A stretch of 24,439 nt of DNA from Desulfobulbaceae bacterium (GTDB lineage Bacteria; Desulfobacterota; Desulfobulbia; Desulfobulbales; Desulfobulbaceae). The notes beneath the pieces are model-generated. The model saw only the letters and a list, made by a program, of their open reading frames with translations, was not told the DNA's origin and did no database searches. Position numbers and translations under genes: made by a program. The DNA lies in assembly GCA_026990725.1 (NCBI GenBank), contig JALXCX010000115.1, forward strand, positions 1 through 24,439, read 5' to 3'. Numbering within the stretch: position 1 is the stretch's first letter; each line of letters begins with the position of its first letter. Positions 23,362 through 24,439 of the stretch are shown in pieces.

Positions 23362-23646
23362 TCAGCTATTGATTTTGTCACGAAGAATACCTGAGGGTTT
23401 AAAGGTAACGACTCGTCTTGCGTCCAGAGTGAGTGCTGTTCCTGTCTGGGGGTTACGACCGCGTCGAGATTTTTTGTCTTTGATATTGAATTTACCAAAC
23501 CCACTCAACAGAAGGTCTTCCCCGTTTATCAGTGAATTTTTGGAGAGAGCCAGAAACGTTTCCACTGAGTCTGTCGCCTGAGCCTTCGTCAGGTCAGGAT
23601 GTTTTTTGTACACCTGCTGAATGAGGTCTGCTTTGGTTAAGGTCAT
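23362..23646 (-). CDS. IHF-alpha/HU-family DNA-bending protein
   Basis: 94 residues of the HU/IHF family. MTLTKADLIQ, LLLSGFGKFNIKDK, RRGRNPQTG with the intercalating proline P66, and DARRVVTFKPS are hallmarks. The RNPQTG arm and length fit the IHF-alpha side of the family better than HU, but which one it is cannot be settled here. GGAGG lies eight bases before ATG 23646. It has its own likely promoter between the eno stop and the start. Confidence 0.92.
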   Translation of the reverse strand: MTLTKADLIQQVYKKHPDLTKAQATDSVETFLALSKNSLINGEDLLLSGFGKFNIKDKKSRRGRNPQTGTALTLDARRVVTFKPSGILRDKINS

Positions 23647-23705
23647 GATTGTATGCCTCCATTCGGTTATTGAAAAAGCATTAATTATACTTTTCCTTAT
23701 GATGT

Positions 23706-23733
23706 ATGATACGAAATTTCCAGGTCATGTCAA
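23706..23733 (-). promoter_or_regulatory. Promoter for the IHF-like gene
   Basis: Read on the minus strand, TTGACA (23733-23728) and TATCAT (23711-23706) are 16 bases apart, giving a start near 23699 and a leader of about 52 bases. A second -10, perfect TATAAT (23689-23684), has a poor -35. The promoter lies in the 94-base gap after the eno stop. Confidence 0.55.
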
Positions 23734-23740
23734 GAAAGTA

Positions 23741-24439
23741 TCAGGAGTTAAAACGAAAGGTTTTCAATCCCGCAAATTGGGCAGCTGGCCCGAGCTCTTC
23801 TTCTATACGCAAAAGCTGATTATACTTGGCGACTCTGTCAGTTCGAGAAGGTGCTCCTGTTTTGATCTGCCCGGTATTCAGTGCAACTGAAAGATCAGCA
23901 ATAGTAACATCTTCTGTCTCGCCTGAGCGGTGGGAGATTATAGAAGTATAACCCGATCGATGGGCCATATCAACGGCATCGATGGTTTCTGTAAGGGTTC
24001 CGATTTGATTGAGCTTGATAAGGATTGAATTGGCAACTTTTCGTTGTATGCCCTTGGCAAGGATTTTTGTGTTGGTGACGAAAATATCGTCCCCAACAAT
24101 CTGTACTTTTTGAGATAATTTTCGGGTTAATTGTTTCCAGCCTTTCCAGTCAGATTCATCCAGCCCGTCTTCAATTGAGATGAGAGGGTATTTATTAACC
24201 CAGTCAGCATAAAAGCCGATCATTTCTTCTGCAGATTTTCTAGATTTCTTTTCCGCAGATAAAATGTACGTTTTCTCTTTTGCAGAGTAGAATTCGCTTG
24301 CTGCTGCATCAATACCAATAAAAACGTCTTTTCCCGGGGTATATCCGGCCTCGTTTATACCCTCAAGGATAACCTGCATGGCCTCTTCATTTGAGCGTAG
24401 ATCAGGGGCAAACCCGCCTTCATCACCTACAGCTGTCTG
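23741..24439 (-). CDS. eno: Enolase, C-terminal 232 residues (cut by window edge)
   Basis: The frame is open to the right end, and the first visible codons read TAVGDEGGFAPDLRSNEEAM, a conserved enolase stretch. The active-site regions follow: ISIEDGLDESDWKGW, VGDDIFVTN, SILIKLNQIGTLTET (catalytic lysine), SHRSGETEDVTIADL and GQIKTGAPSRTDRVAKYNQLLRIEEE. Enolase converts 2-phosphoglycerate to phosphoenolpyruvate in glycolysis and gluconeogenesis. The N-terminal part and start are outside the window. It lies upstream of the IHF-like gene on the same strand. Confidence 0.96.
   Translation of the reverse strand, partial: QTAVGDEGGFAPDLRSNEEAMQVILEGINEAGYTPGKDVFIGIDAAASEFYSAKEKTYILSAEKKSRKSAEEMIGFYADWVNKYPLISIEDGLDESDWKGWKQLTRKLSQKVQIVGDDIFVTNTKILAKGIQRKVANSILIKLNQIGTLTETIDAVDMAHRSGYTSIISHRSGETEDVTIADLSVALNTGQIKTGAPSRTDRVAKYNQLLRIEEELGPAAQFAGLKTFRFNS

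Overview
The window looks like a chromosomal stretch from a free-living anaerobic bacterium of the former Deltaproteobacteria (Desulfobacterota, perhaps Desulfobulbales-like). This rests on three things read from the sequence. The order rpmF-plsX-fabH ... fabG-acpP-fabF-rpiB-glyA-nrdR-ribD resembles what I recall from Geobacter and relatives. There is a secreted protein with delta-60 repeats and a CFI-box C-terminus. There is also an EtfA carrying a ferredoxin domain. No tRNA, rRNA, CRISPR array or prophage was seen. GTG and TTG starts are frequent (gspH, amgK, der, plsX, acd, fabF, rpiB and the ParB-like gene).

Layout. Bases 1-121 are the edge of an IS3-family insertion sequence running off the left side. 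A minus-strand pair follows (Trm112-like zinc ribbon, then a MscS channel). Diverging from it is a molybdopterin-binding-domain gene with a Cys-rich tail and a good sigma-70-type promoter. Next comes a large secreted delta-60-repeat/CFI-box protein, three type II secretion pseudopilin genes (gspG, gspH, gspI) and, overlapping gspI, an AmgK-like sugar kinase. Then come der and a class I methyltransferase.

From about 10.4 kb a new promoter starts the yceD-rpmF-plsX-fabH run into fatty-acid and phospholipid synthesis. Between fabH and fabG, where related genomes as I recall them carry fabD, there is instead a butyryl-CoA-dehydrogenase-type acd with etfB and etfA. EtfB has the motif typical of bifurcating (two-FAD) Etfs, and EtfA has an N-terminal 2x[4Fe-4S] domain. 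The genes overlap or abut up to fabG; acpP, fabF and rpiB follow, and a strong intrinsic terminator ends the block. glyA-nrdR-ribD form the next run. It converges, with one base between stop codons, on a minus-strand group: the 3' part of enolase, an IHF-alpha-like gene and a degenerate ParB-like gene.

Most notable observations. (1) The Acd/EtfBA set lies inside the fatty-acid operon and could couple enoyl reduction to ferredoxin/NADH. (2) A two-hairpin leader of about 85-90 nt, reaching into the Shine-Dalgarno sequence, occurs twice: before the delta-60 protein and before acpP. I do not recognise it as a known riboswitch. (3) A secreted CFI-box protein sits next to an incomplete set of pseudopilin genes.
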